This document shows, piece by piece, positions 52,328 to 59,649 of a DNA stretch of 64,000 nt. A program made the position numbers and the translations under genes. Numbering within the stretch: position 1 is the stretch's first letter; the number at the start of each line of letters is the position of its first letter. The notes under the pieces were generated by a model. It was not told the origin of the DNA and did no database searches. It saw only the letters and a program-made list of their open reading frames with translations. Origin of the DNA: Acidobacteriota bacterium (GTDB taxonomy: Bacteria; Acidobacteriota; Thermoanaerobaculia; Multivoradales; Multivoraceae); contig JAPPFP010000006.1 in NCBI GenBank assembly GCA_028877275.1, positions 1 to 64,000 of the forward strand, given 5' to 3'.

Positions 52328-52502
52328 GTCGTCAGCGGCTCCGAGGGGAGGGTCCCAGCGGACGCTTGCGCTCTCTGGGCGAAAGGAACGTCAGCGCTCG
52401 CTTCGGTCGGCTGCGTTCCGCCGCGGCGTCGGTGACGGGAGCGGTCTGGGGAGTCACTTGCCTCCAGCCCGCTGGGACCCTCCCCTCGGAGCCGCTGACG
52501 AC
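52328..52502 (+). repeat. Family A long inverted-repeat element, copy 3
   Basis: Perfect 34-bp inverted arms at 52328-52361 and 52469-52502 around a 107-bp core. The core motifs lie on the minus strand: AGTGACTCCC (read from 52458) and ACCGACG (read from 52433), again 25 nt apart, with GCGAGC 32 nt further (from 52401). Relative to the HPF-like gene, whose stop is 10 nt before the left arm, the orientation is the same as copies 1 and 2 have to their own upstream genes. The rest of the ~300-bp gap (52503-52623) holds no gene; it contains the probable promoter and start region of the HNH gene. Confidence 0.82.
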
Positions 52503-52623
52503 TGGACGGCGTTGCCGGACGGCGCCAGCAGCGTACGGAGCCGCGTGTCAAAGGACCTTGCTACAGTGTGGAAGATCGTGGCCAGCGCTCCCAGTATGGT
52601 GTAGTCGACGAGGTCGACAGAGA

Positions 52624-53550
52624 GTGGGAATCAACCTCGTCGTCGCCGTCACGGATCCCGAGTGGTTCAGACAGTTGAGCCGCCGACCTGACCTTGGCGA
52701 GGTCAACTTCTGGGCCCCCTCGGCACGCAACTTCCGGGCCCTGAAACGGGGCGAGCTCTTTCTGTTCAAGCTGCGCGGCTCTCCCCATGTGATCGTAGGT
52801 GGAGGCGTCTTCGCCTACGCTTCCAACTTGCCCTGTTCATTGGCCTGGCAGGCCTTCGGACAGGGGAACGGAGCGCAATCGGCCGACGAGATGCGCGAGC
52901 GGATCGCGGGACTGCGCCGGTCGGATCGCAGGCACCTGGGCGACTTCGAGATCGGCTGCCGGATCCTGACGGATGCCTTCTTCTTCCAGGAAGCGGAGTG
53001 GATCCCTGTTCCAAACTGGCCCGGCACGACTCCGCTCAAGACCTACAACACGGCCAATCCTGACGGTCGTCTTATCTGGGAGTCCGTGTTCGGCCTCTCC
53101 AAGCATGAGGGAGTTTCGATGCCCAACGTCGCTGAGCGCCGCTATGCGCTTCGCCTGGTGGCGCAGAGACTTCACCAGGACTCGTTCCGAAAGGCCGTGA
53201 TTGCGGCTTACAACGGACGCTGTGCGGTTTCGCGACTGGCTGAACCGGATCTTCTTGACGCCGCGCACATCATCTCGGACAGGGATGAGCGACTTGGGCA
53301 GCCTGTTGTTCAGAACGGCATGCCGCTCTCGAAGCTCCACCATGCAGCCTTCGACCGGCACTTGATTGGCGTAGACCCGGACTATCACCTGCACGTCTCC
53401 GAGCGCCTTCTGAGCCAGAAGGATGGCCCGATGCTGGAGGCCCTGAAGAAGTTGCAGGGGGGCAGGATTCGACTACCCCGGCGCTTGGAGGATCGTCCGG
53501 ACCGCGATCGGCTCGCTCAGCGTTTCGAGCTGTTCAAGGCTGCTGCCTGA
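52624..53550 (+). CDS. HNH endonuclease, COG3440 type (putative modification-dependent restriction)
   Basis: 308 aa from the GTG at 52624; open codons upstream run through the repeat element and are not coding. The N-terminal domain (1-165) has the PUA-like pattern VNFWAPSARNFRALKRGELF, LFKLRGSPHVIVGGGVF and SLAWQAFGQGNGA. The C-terminal HNH_2 domain (about 190-290) has YNGRCAVSRL, AAHIISDRDE with His215, and NGMPLSKLHHAAFDRHLIGV. Families of this build are predicted restriction enzymes that read modified bases. It stands alone without a methyltransferase, consistent with a type IV enzyme. It is bracketed by family A and family B repeats. Confidence 0.85.
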   Translation: MGINLVVAVTDPEWFRQLSRRPDLGEVNFWAPSARNFRALKRGELFLFKLRGSPHVIVGGGVFAYASNLPCSLAWQAFGQGNGAQSADEMRERIAGLRRSDRRHLGDFEIGCRILTDAFFFQEAEWIPVPNWPGTTPLKTYNTANPDGRLIWESVFGLSKHEGVSMPNVAERRYALRLVAQRLHQDSFRKAVIAAYNGRCAVSRLAEPDLLDAAHIISDRDERLGQPVVQNGMPLSKLHHAAFDRHLIGVDPDYHLHVSERLLSQKDGPMLEALKKLQGGRIRLPRRLEDRPDRDRLAQRFELFKAAA

Positions 53551-53562
53551 AGCAAGGGCGGA

Positions 53563-53633
53563 CGCCGGCCATTGGCCGGCGCGTTCTCCTGGCCGCCTGC
53601 GGCGGCAGCCGGCGGGGACGCCGGCGCACCCAG
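53563..53633 (+). repeat. Family B two-hairpin element, copy 4
   Basis: Hairpin 1 has a longer stem, CGCCGGCC-ATT-GGCCGGCG at 53563-53581. A GCCGC/GCGGC hairpin follows (53592-53606), as in copy 1. Hairpin 2 is GCCGGCG-GGGA-CGCCGGC at 53608-53625, then GCACCCAG at 53626-53633 and TGTG. It lies 12 nt after the HNH stop, before the convergent LLM stop at 53644. Confidence 0.78.
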
Positions 53634-53643
53634 TGTGCGGCCT

Positions 53644-54660
53644 CTAGCCGAGCACGATCTCCGCGGCCTGCCGCAGTTCCTCCTTGCTCGCGGCACCGAC
53701 CATCAGGGTCGTCACGTCGCTGTCTTCGAAGGCCTGGAGGCGGTCCCTGATTCGCTCAGGTGGGCCGACGAGGGAGATCTCGTCGGCGAAGTCGTCGGGG
53801 ACGGCGGCTACGGCTTCTTCGCGCTTGCCGGTCATGAAGAGTTCCTGGATGCGCAGGGACTCTTCCTCCCAGCCCATGCGGGCCATGAGTTCGCGGTGGA
53901 AGTTGCGGTTCTTGGCGCCCATGCCGCCGACGTAGAGGGCGAGGGACTGCTTGATCGGCAGGAGGGCTTCGGAGACGTCGTCGTGGACGCGGAGTCGGGC
54001 CCCGTAGGCGATCTCGAAGCCGTTGCCGCGGCCGGCGAGCGATTCGGCGTAGACCTCGGGCCGGTAGGGCGAGTAGTAGAGCGGCAGCCAGCCGCTGCAG
54101 AGTTCGGCGGCCAGAGCGACGTTCTTCGGCCCTTCGGCGCCGAGGAAGATGGGCAGATCGGAACGGAGCGGGTGGACGATCGAGCGGAGCGGCTTGCCCA
54201 GGCCCCAGGAGCCTTCGCCGGTGTAGGGAAGCGGGTAGTGCTCGCTGTGCTGGGTCACCGGTTCCTCGCGGGCGAGGATCTTCTGGATGATTTCGATGTA
54301 GGCCCGTGTACGGGACAGCGGCTTGCCGAAGGGTTGGCCGTACCAGCCCTCGACGACCTGGGGACCCGAGACGCCGAGGCCGAGGATGACCCGGCCCTTC
54401 GACAGGTGGTCGAGCGTCATCGCGTGCATGGCCGTCGACGCCGGCGTGCGCGCAGAGATCTGGGCGATGCCGGTGCCCAGGCGGATCTTCGAGGTGTGCG
54501 CGCCGATCCAGGCCAGAGGCGTGAAGACATCGGAGCCCCACGCCTCCGCGGTGAAGACGCAGTCGTAGCCGAGCGCCTCCGCATCGATCGCGATGTCGAG
54601 GAAATCGGAACGCGGTCCCGCGCCCCAGTAGCCAAGCTGAAGTCCGAGTTTCAGCGCCAT
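53644..54660 (-). CDS. LLM class oxidoreductase (F420/FMN-dependent), second paralogue
   Basis: 338 aa from the ATG at 54660. Luciferase-like TIM barrel sharing family motifs with the protein at 15560-16615: TAEAWGSDVFTPLAWIG, KIRLGTGIAQISARTPA, LGLGVSGPQVVEGWYGQPF. The C-terminal half has SLVGPPERIRDRLQAFEDSD. The cofactor is probably F420 but could be FMN; the substrate is unknown. It is single-gene, convergent with the HNH gene and divergent from the MalY-like gene across a family B repeat that sits in its presumed promoter region. Confidence 0.88.
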   Translation of the reverse strand: MALKLGLQLGYWGAGPRSDFLDIAIDAEALGYDCVFTAEAWGSDVFTPLAWIGAHTSKIRLGTGIAQISARTPASTAMHAMTLDHLSKGRVILGLGVSGPQVVEGWYGQPFGKPLSRTRAYIEIIQKILAREEPVTQHSEHYPLPYTGEGSWGLGKPLRSIVHPLRSDLPIFLGAEGPKNVALAAELCSGWLPLYYSPYRPEVYAESLAGRGNGFEIAYGARLRVHDDVSEALLPIKQSLALYVGGMGAKNRNFHRELMARMGWEEESLRIQELFMTGKREEAVAAVPDDFADEISLVGPPERIRDRLQAFEDSDVTTLMVGAASKEELRQAAEIVLG

Positions 54661-54689
54661 GGGGCCGCACCCTAGCGCAGCAGGATTGT

Positions 54690-54743
54690 CGCCGCTACGC
54701 GGCGCAGCTTCCTGTAGGCCGGCGAGGACGCCGGCGCACCCAG
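54690..54743 (+). repeat. Family B two-hairpin element, copy 5
   Basis: Hairpin 1 CGCCGC-TAC-GCGGCG at 54690-54704, linker CAGCTTCCTGTAG, hairpin 2 GCCGGCG-AGGA-CGCCGGC at 54718-54735, tail GCACCCAG at 54736-54743. Unlike the other copies it does not follow a gene end. It lies between two divergent starts, 30 nt upstream of the LLM start and 45 nt upstream of the MalY-like start. Confidence 0.75.
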
Positions 54744-54787
54744 TTCCTGCCGCGCCAGTTCCTAGCAGCGCTTGATAGCTTGCGCCC

Positions 54788-55981
54788 GTGTCGCTGAAGG
54801 AGCAGTTCGACGCCATCCGGCTCGGGGATCTGGAGGCCCGCACCGGGTTCAAGTGGAGCCGTTACACGGCGAACGGCAGCGGCATCCTGCCGGCGTGGGT
54901 GGCGGACATGGACTACCCCATCGCGGAGCCGATCCAGCGTGTGGTGCGGCATCTCGTCGAGACGTCCGACCTTGGCTACTGCGAGCCGCCCGAGATCGGC
55001 GATCTGCCGGAGATCTTCGGTCGGCGAATGGAGGAGCAGCTCGGCTGGACGGTGGAGCCGGAGCGGATCCGCTTCCTGGTCAACGCGCTCCAGGGTCTCG
55101 ATCTCGCGGTCACGCTGGGCGCCGGGAAGGGCGAGGGGGTGGTGATTCAGACGCCGATCTACCCACCCTTTCTCGAGGCTGTGTCGGGTACCGGCCGGAG
55201 GCTGGTCGAGTCGCCGCTTCGCCGGGGGACGGAACGGTTCGAGATGGATCTCGATCAGTTGCGAGCGACGATCGACAGGGACACTCGCGTGTTCATGCTG
55301 TGCAATCCCCACAATCCGAGCGGCCGCGTCTGGACTCGAAGCGAACTGGAAGCGGTGGCCGAACTCGCGGTCGAGCACGACCTGATCGTCCTCGCCGACG
55401 AGATCCACAACGAACTCGTGTTCCCGGGCCACCAGCACACCGTGTTCGAGACGCTGGGCCCCGAGGTGAGGGAACGGACGGTCACGATCACGTCGGCGAC
55501 GAAGTCGTTCAACCTCGCCGGGCTTGAGCTCGCGCTGCTGGTGTTCGGCAGCGAGAAGCTCAAGAAGCGGTTCGACGAACTGCCGCACTTCGTTCTCGCG
55601 CATCCGGGCATTCTGGGCGTCGAGGCGGCGCGGGCCGCCTGGAGCCACGGCGGCCCCTGGCTGGAAGAGACGGTGGCCTATCTCGACGGGAACCGCGCGT
55701 TTCTGACGGACTTCCTCGACCGTCGCCTGCCGGGCATCGTGCATGGTCCGCAGGAGGCGACCTACCTCTACTGGCTGGATTGCCGCGGCCTCGATCTGCC
55801 GATGCCGGCGTCCCGGTTCTTCCTGAAGCGGGCCAGGGTGGCGCTCAACGACGGCGCCGAGTTCGGTCCGCCCGGCTCGGCGCTCGGGTTCGAGCGTTGC
55901 ACACGGCTGAACTTCGCGACGTCGCGGGCCATCCTCGAGGAGATCGTGGAGCGGATGGCGGCCGCCGTGGAGAACGCCTGA
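54788..55981 (+). CDS. MalY/PatB-type PLP-dependent aminotransferase/lyase
   Basis: 397 aa from a GTG start. Fold type I PLP enzyme of the MalY/PatB cystathionine beta-lyase group: PAWVADMDYPIAEPIQRV near the N-terminus is their hallmark, followed by NPHNPSGRVWTRSELE and the PLP Lys in SATKSFNLAGL. The Asp/Tyr pair for PLP is in VLADEIHNELVFPGH. Likely a C-S lyase acting on cystathionine or cysteine conjugates; an aminotransferase activity is possible. It precedes the TPR gene by 17 nt. Confidence 0.9.
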   Translation: MSLKEQFDAIRLGDLEARTGFKWSRYTANGSGILPAWVADMDYPIAEPIQRVVRHLVETSDLGYCEPPEIGDLPEIFGRRMEEQLGWTVEPERIRFLVNALQGLDLAVTLGAGKGEGVVIQTPIYPPFLEAVSGTGRRLVESPLRRGTERFEMDLDQLRATIDRDTRVFMLCNPHNPSGRVWTRSELEAVAELAVEHDLIVLADEIHNELVFPGHQHTVFETLGPEVRERTVTITSATKSFNLAGLELALLVFGSEKLKKRFDELPHFVLAHPGILGVEAARAAWSHGGPWLEETVAYLDGNRAFLTDFLDRRLPGIVHGPQEATYLYWLDCRGLDLPMPASRFFLKRARVALNDGAEFGPPGSALGFERCTRLNFATSRAILEEIVERMAAAVENA

Positions 55982-55998
55982 GGGAGCCGGTCAGGGAC

Positions 55999-57423
55999 AT
56001 GAAGCCCGACCGCCTGCCGGCCGTCCCCTACCCGCACGGGGGGCTCCTCGCCGGTTGTTTGCTTGCCGGGCTCCTGGCAATGGGCGCGCCGGAGCCGGCC
56101 CCCGCCCAATCGTCGGCGGAGGCAGGCGGGGAACTCCCGGACCTCGAGTGCCTGCGCCTGATGCGCCGGGCGCGGATCGCGGAGCTGACATCGAGGCCGG
56201 CTTCCGAGGTCGAGTGGCTCAGGCGCGCCCGAGAGGAGTGCAATGAGCCGACGGCGGCACTGGTCGGCCTGCTTCGTGCCGACCGGCGCAACCCGCTACC
56301 CGAAGGAGAAACGCAGGAGGTCCGGCGCGCGTTGATCGCCGCCATAGACGACCCGGTTTCCGCGCCGCCGCCGGGGGTCCTGGAGTTCATCGCTCGCAGC
56401 GAGGAAGCGGACGAGGTGGTGCTTCGTTCCGCTTTCGGCCTGGTCGATCGGTTGCTGGCGGACGGGGGCACGGACCGGAAGCGGCTGCTGCGTCTCAAGG
56501 CGCTGCTCGACCAGCGCCTGGGCCGGCCCGCGGACGCGACGACGGCGCTGGTCGAACTGCGGAGCCTGGAACCGGCGAGCGAGGAGATTTCCTGGGCGCT
56601 GTTGCGTCTGCTGATCCTTCAGCAGCGGTGGGAAGCGGTCGCCGACCTGTTGGGCGAGATGGCGGAGGAGGGCGGCGCCTCCATCCGCTCGCTTTACGCG
56701 CGAGCCCTGGCCAGGGCCGGTCGCGTGGACGAGGCGAACAGGCAGCTCGAGCGTCTGGGAGAGGAGATCGATCCGAACGATGGTCTGGCGCTCAGCGACT
56801 ACGCGGCCGACGTGCTGGCGGCAGCGTGGAATCTCCGGGATTCAGGTCGTTTCGCGGACGCGGAAGCGTTCTTCCGGCTCGCGGAGAGGCACGCTCCGCC
56901 ACGGAGTTGGGCCAGGGTGGAGGCCCGGGCAGCGCTTGTTCATCTGTACGGCACGGCGGAGGAGCGGGCTGCCCACGAGCAGGCCGTGGCGAATCGGTGG
57001 CAGTACGTCACGGATCCCCAGTCGCTATTGAACGAGGGCGCCAACCAGTTGAGCGCCGGCAACTTCGACCAGGCCATCGAGCTGCTGAAGCGTGCCGCGG
57101 AAGAGTTGGGGCACTTCGAGGCGGTCTGGTACAACCTCGGCTTCGCGGCCTATCGGGCCGAGCGCTGGGAAGAGGCGTTCCAGGCCCTCGACCGGGCCGC
57201 TGAGTTGAACGATCAGCGGGCGGACAACTTCTTCTTCGGCGGTCTGGCCCTGATGGAACTCGAGCGCTGGGGCGAGGCGATTCCGCGCCTCCTGCGAACG
57301 GTCGAACTCGATCCGGAGCGGCGGCTCGCCCACTACAACCTGTGGGTCTGCTACCGGGTGCTTGGCCGCGCGGAAGAGGCGGCTCGCCACCAGGCCGCGT
57401 ACGACGCGCTGGGCGGCCGGTAG
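55999..57423 (+). CDS. Secreted tetratricopeptide repeat protein
   Basis: 474 aa from the ATG at 55999; the frame is open upstream, in the MalY gene, but is not coding there. A signal peptide ends around residue 37 (PEPAPAQ). TPR-like helical pairs cover most of the rest. The clearest ones are at the C-terminus: NEGANQLSAGNFDQAIELLK, WYNLGFAAYRAERWEEAFQA, FFFGGLALMELERWGEAIPR and YNLWVCYRVLGRAEEAA. It probably serves as a periplasmic protein-protein scaffold. It is convergent with the gluzincin gene, 5 nt between stops. Confidence 0.85.
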   Translation: MKPDRLPAVPYPHGGLLAGCLLAGLLAMGAPEPAPAQSSAEAGGELPDLECLRLMRRARIAELTSRPASEVEWLRRAREECNEPTAALVGLLRADRRNPLPEGETQEVRRALIAAIDDPVSAPPPGVLEFIARSEEADEVVLRSAFGLVDRLLADGGTDRKRLLRLKALLDQRLGRPADATTALVELRSLEPASEEISWALLRLLILQQRWEAVADLLGEMAEEGGASIRSLYARALARAGRVDEANRQLERLGEEIDPNDGLALSDYAADVLAAAWNLRDSGRFADAEAFFRLAERHAPPRSWARVEARAALVHLYGTAEERAAHEQAVANRWQYVTDPQSLLNEGANQLSAGNFDQAIELLKRAAEELGHFEAVWYNLGFAAYRAERWEEAFQALDRAAELNDQRADNFFFGGLALMELERWGEAIPRLLRTVELDPERRLAHYNLWVCYRVLGRAEEAARHQAAYDALGGR

Positions 57424-57428
57424 CGGAA

Positions 57429-58793
57429 CTACAGTCCCCGCACGTAGCGCTCGAACTCGGCCTGGATCTCCGCCGGCGTGGTTTGAAACACGGCCTCGAG
57501 GGCGTCCCGGCTGGGGTAGCCCTCAGCCAGGTAGAGCAGCATCCTGGTGAAGGACTGTCCGTTCTCCCAGTCTTCCCGGCCATGCTGCAGGAAGTGGGTC
57601 AGAAGCCAGGAGAAGCCGTAGTAGTGCTGCGCTCGCTCGCCGTAGAACGTGTCGGCGGTGGCCTCCATCAGGTCGGCGATCGCCGGCGCTTCCCCCTTTC
57701 TCAGCGCGGTCCGCGCCTCTTCCAGGTTCCAGGTCGTCAGGCTCTGCAACCGCACGGGCCCCCTGCCGCCGTGGGCGAGCGCGTAGCGTCCGCGATCGAC
57801 CGCGCCCGGAATCAGAGTTCCCCGCTCGATCTTCGAGTTGCCGAAGTACTCCGCCATGCCTTCCTCGGCCCATCGCGGCAGGTCCGACCCCGGACCCGTC
57901 AGGAAGGTGTCGCTGAAGGCATGAAACGCCTCGTGGAGCATCGTGTGCAGTAGCTCGTCGAAGTACCGGACCTCTTGATGAAAGGCCAGCAGGCCCGGCG
58001 AGTGGTAGAAGCCTGCGCCGGGAAGCCGGCCGCCAAGTTCCTCCTGGAGTCGGCGGAGGCTGTTTCGGCTGCTGAACAGGTAGACGACGACCTTGAAGCG
58101 GGCGGGCAGCGGCTCGATGTGCGGATCGAACAGTTCGTGGAGGATCCGGAACACCGCCTCCATGTTTCCCGCCAGAACGTCGACCGTCGACTCATCGTGC
58201 GCGTCGCTGATCAGGATGAAGCGTTCCGTTTCCCTGCGTCTTCTGTGCTCGCGGTCGATGTACTTCTCGGCGACTGCGATCGTCCGGTTCAGGACCCTGA
58301 CCCGTTCGGTGAGGGTCAGTTGCGGCATGGGACTCGGAAGAGCTCCGGCTGACACCAGGACGTCGAGCTGCGGATCGAAACGCCTGCGGGTCGGAGCGTT
58401 CCGCTCTTCCTCGGGGCTCTGGAACTTCATCCTCCACGACAGGGTGGAGGGGACGGCATTGCCCTCGTCGTCGCGGGCCGGGCCGTAGCGCCAGCCGCCG
58501 ACGCTGCGCTCGACCTGGAACCGGAGGAGGTCGTCGAACTCCGACGAGGGCTCGATGGCGAGGACCTCGACCCGGGACACCGCCCCGGCGGCGTCGATCT
58601 CGACTCGTAGCTCGACCTCCGGATCGATGCCGCTGCCGGCCAGCTCGTGCGGCACGAGGAGCTGGTGGCTGCGGATAGCTACCGGACCGGTGGCGATCCG
58701 TGTTGCCGCGTCCTGGGCAGCCGCCGCGCCGGCTGTCAGGAATCCAAGGGCGGCAATGGAGGCGAGCTTGCCGAGACGTCGGAGACGGGCCAC
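57429..58793 (-). CDS. Secreted gluzincin-like metallopeptidase with TonB-C-like N-terminal domain
   Basis: 454 aa from a GTG at 58793, chosen because it yields a clean signal peptide (MARLRRLGKLASIAALGFLT, ending AAAAQ). Residues about 40-130 have a TonB C-terminal-like pattern (VELRVEIDAAGAVSRVEVLA). Residues about 200-380 are a DUF1570/peptidase-MA-like domain with H287-EAF-H291 and the third-ligand region WAEEGMAEYFGNS. The mature protein thus combines a TonB-C-like module with a zinc protease. The start overlaps the upstream hypothetical gene by 58 nt, unusually long; a later start is possible. Confidence 0.8.
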   Translation of the reverse strand: MARLRRLGKLASIAALGFLTAGAAAAQDAATRIATGPVAIRSHQLLVPHELAGSGIDPEVELRVEIDAAGAVSRVEVLAIEPSSEFDDLLRFQVERSVGGWRYGPARDDEGNAVPSTLSWRMKFQSPEEERNAPTRRRFDPQLDVLVSAGALPSPMPQLTLTERVRVLNRTIAVAEKYIDREHRRRRETERFILISDAHDESTVDVLAGNMEAVFRILHELFDPHIEPLPARFKVVVYLFSSRNSLRRLQEELGGRLPGAGFYHSPGLLAFHQEVRYFDELLHTMLHEAFHAFSDTFLTGPGSDLPRWAEEGMAEYFGNSKIERGTLIPGAVDRGRYALAHGGRGPVRLQSLTTWNLEEARTALRKGEAPAIADLMEATADTFYGERAQHYYGFSWLLTHFLQHGREDWENGQSFTRMLLYLAEGYPSRDALEAVFQTTPAEIQAEFERYVRGL

Positions 58794-59563
58794 TCCAGGA
58801 TCCGGCGGGTGCTGGATGACCCATCGCCGCCGTCCACGAGGGCCTGGGGCCCGCGTGTCGTCGCATCGGGCAGGAAGGAGCGCAGCCAGGCGGTGGCCAC
58901 GACCTCGGCGATGCCGAGAATCTCGCCGCCGTTGCCGCGGGAGTGCGCCGCCGCGGTCTCCACCAGGTCGATGAGATCGCGCTCGGCGTCTCCGGTGGGG
59001 AAGCCGAAGACTCCGCACAGACGTCCGGCCTTCTCGCTCTCCAGAGTGACGACGCGCGCGCCGACCAGGTCTCCCTCTTCCAGCGGCTCCATCGCGGGAT
59101 GCGGCTCGACCCGGACGCGCTCGCGACTGGTTACCTCGTCGAGAGGGATCCGGTCTTCCTCCAGGCCGCCGATCCGGTAGAGCTGCAAGGTGCTTCCGAC
59201 CAGCGCTTCGAGCCATTGGCGCTCGGTGACCTCCAGCAACAGTCCGCCTTGACCGAGCAGCTTGTCCGCGAAGCTGAAGGAGCGGCAGTCGCCTTCCTCG
59301 GCGTCGGGCTCGAAGCGCCCCTGGGCGAGGATGCAGCTCATCGCGTTGGCGAAGAAGGTGGACTGGTCGCGGCTGCTCCGAGCCTGGAGTTGCTCTTCCA
59401 GGTCGATTCGTTCCTGGTCGTCGAGCCCGATCAGGAACTGGTCCTCGATCGCCCATTCGACTTCCTCGCCGTAGCGTTCCAGCAGCCAGCCGCTAGCGCG
59501 TTCCACCGCGCGGTCGAGCGCGGAGACGCCTACGGAGAGGGGAGCAACTTGCTGCTGTTCCAT
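58736..59563 (-). CDS. Hypothetical protein
   Basis: 275 aa, not recognised, no signal peptide. Acidic, rich in Glu and Leu; VEWAIEDQFLIGLDDQERIDL and the region GRLCGVFGFPTGDAERDLIDLVETAA are its most structured parts. There is a Ser/Pro-rich tail (VSASSPPLPPLDS), and the tail-coding DNA overlaps the start of the gluzincin gene by 58 nt. The 86-bp upstream region (59564-59649) is AT-rich. No catalytic motif is visible. It could be coupled to the downstream peptidase. Confidence 0.65.
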   Translation of the reverse strand: MEQQQVAPLSVGVSALDRAVERASGWLLERYGEEVEWAIEDQFLIGLDDQERIDLEEQLQARSSRDQSTFFANAMSCILAQGRFEPDAEEGDCRSFSFADKLLGQGGLLLEVTERQWLEALVGSTLQLYRIGGLEEDRIPLDEVTSRERVRVEPHPAMEPLEEGDLVGARVVTLESEKAGRLCGVFGFPTGDAERDLIDLVETAAAHSRGNGGEILGIAEVVATAWLRSFLPDATTRGPQALVDGGDGSSSTRRILEWPVSDVSASSPPLPPLDS

Positions 59564-59649
59564 GCCAGGATGCTAACTGTGTTTCGTTGTAAATACCACA
59601 AAATGCGGAACTTAGCGAAATCGGCACGCGTTTCCCGAGTCCTGCCGCC
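59564..59649 (-). promoter_or_regulatory. AT-rich probable promoter region
   Basis: This 86-bp gap is distinctly AT-rich for the window, with TTGTAAATACCACAA at about 59595 that has short TTGT/ACAA ends. It lies upstream of the hypothetical gene on the minus strand and just after the MBL hydrolase stop. A promoter with a possible operator is plausible; no exact -10/-35 pair can be assigned. Confidence 0.25.
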
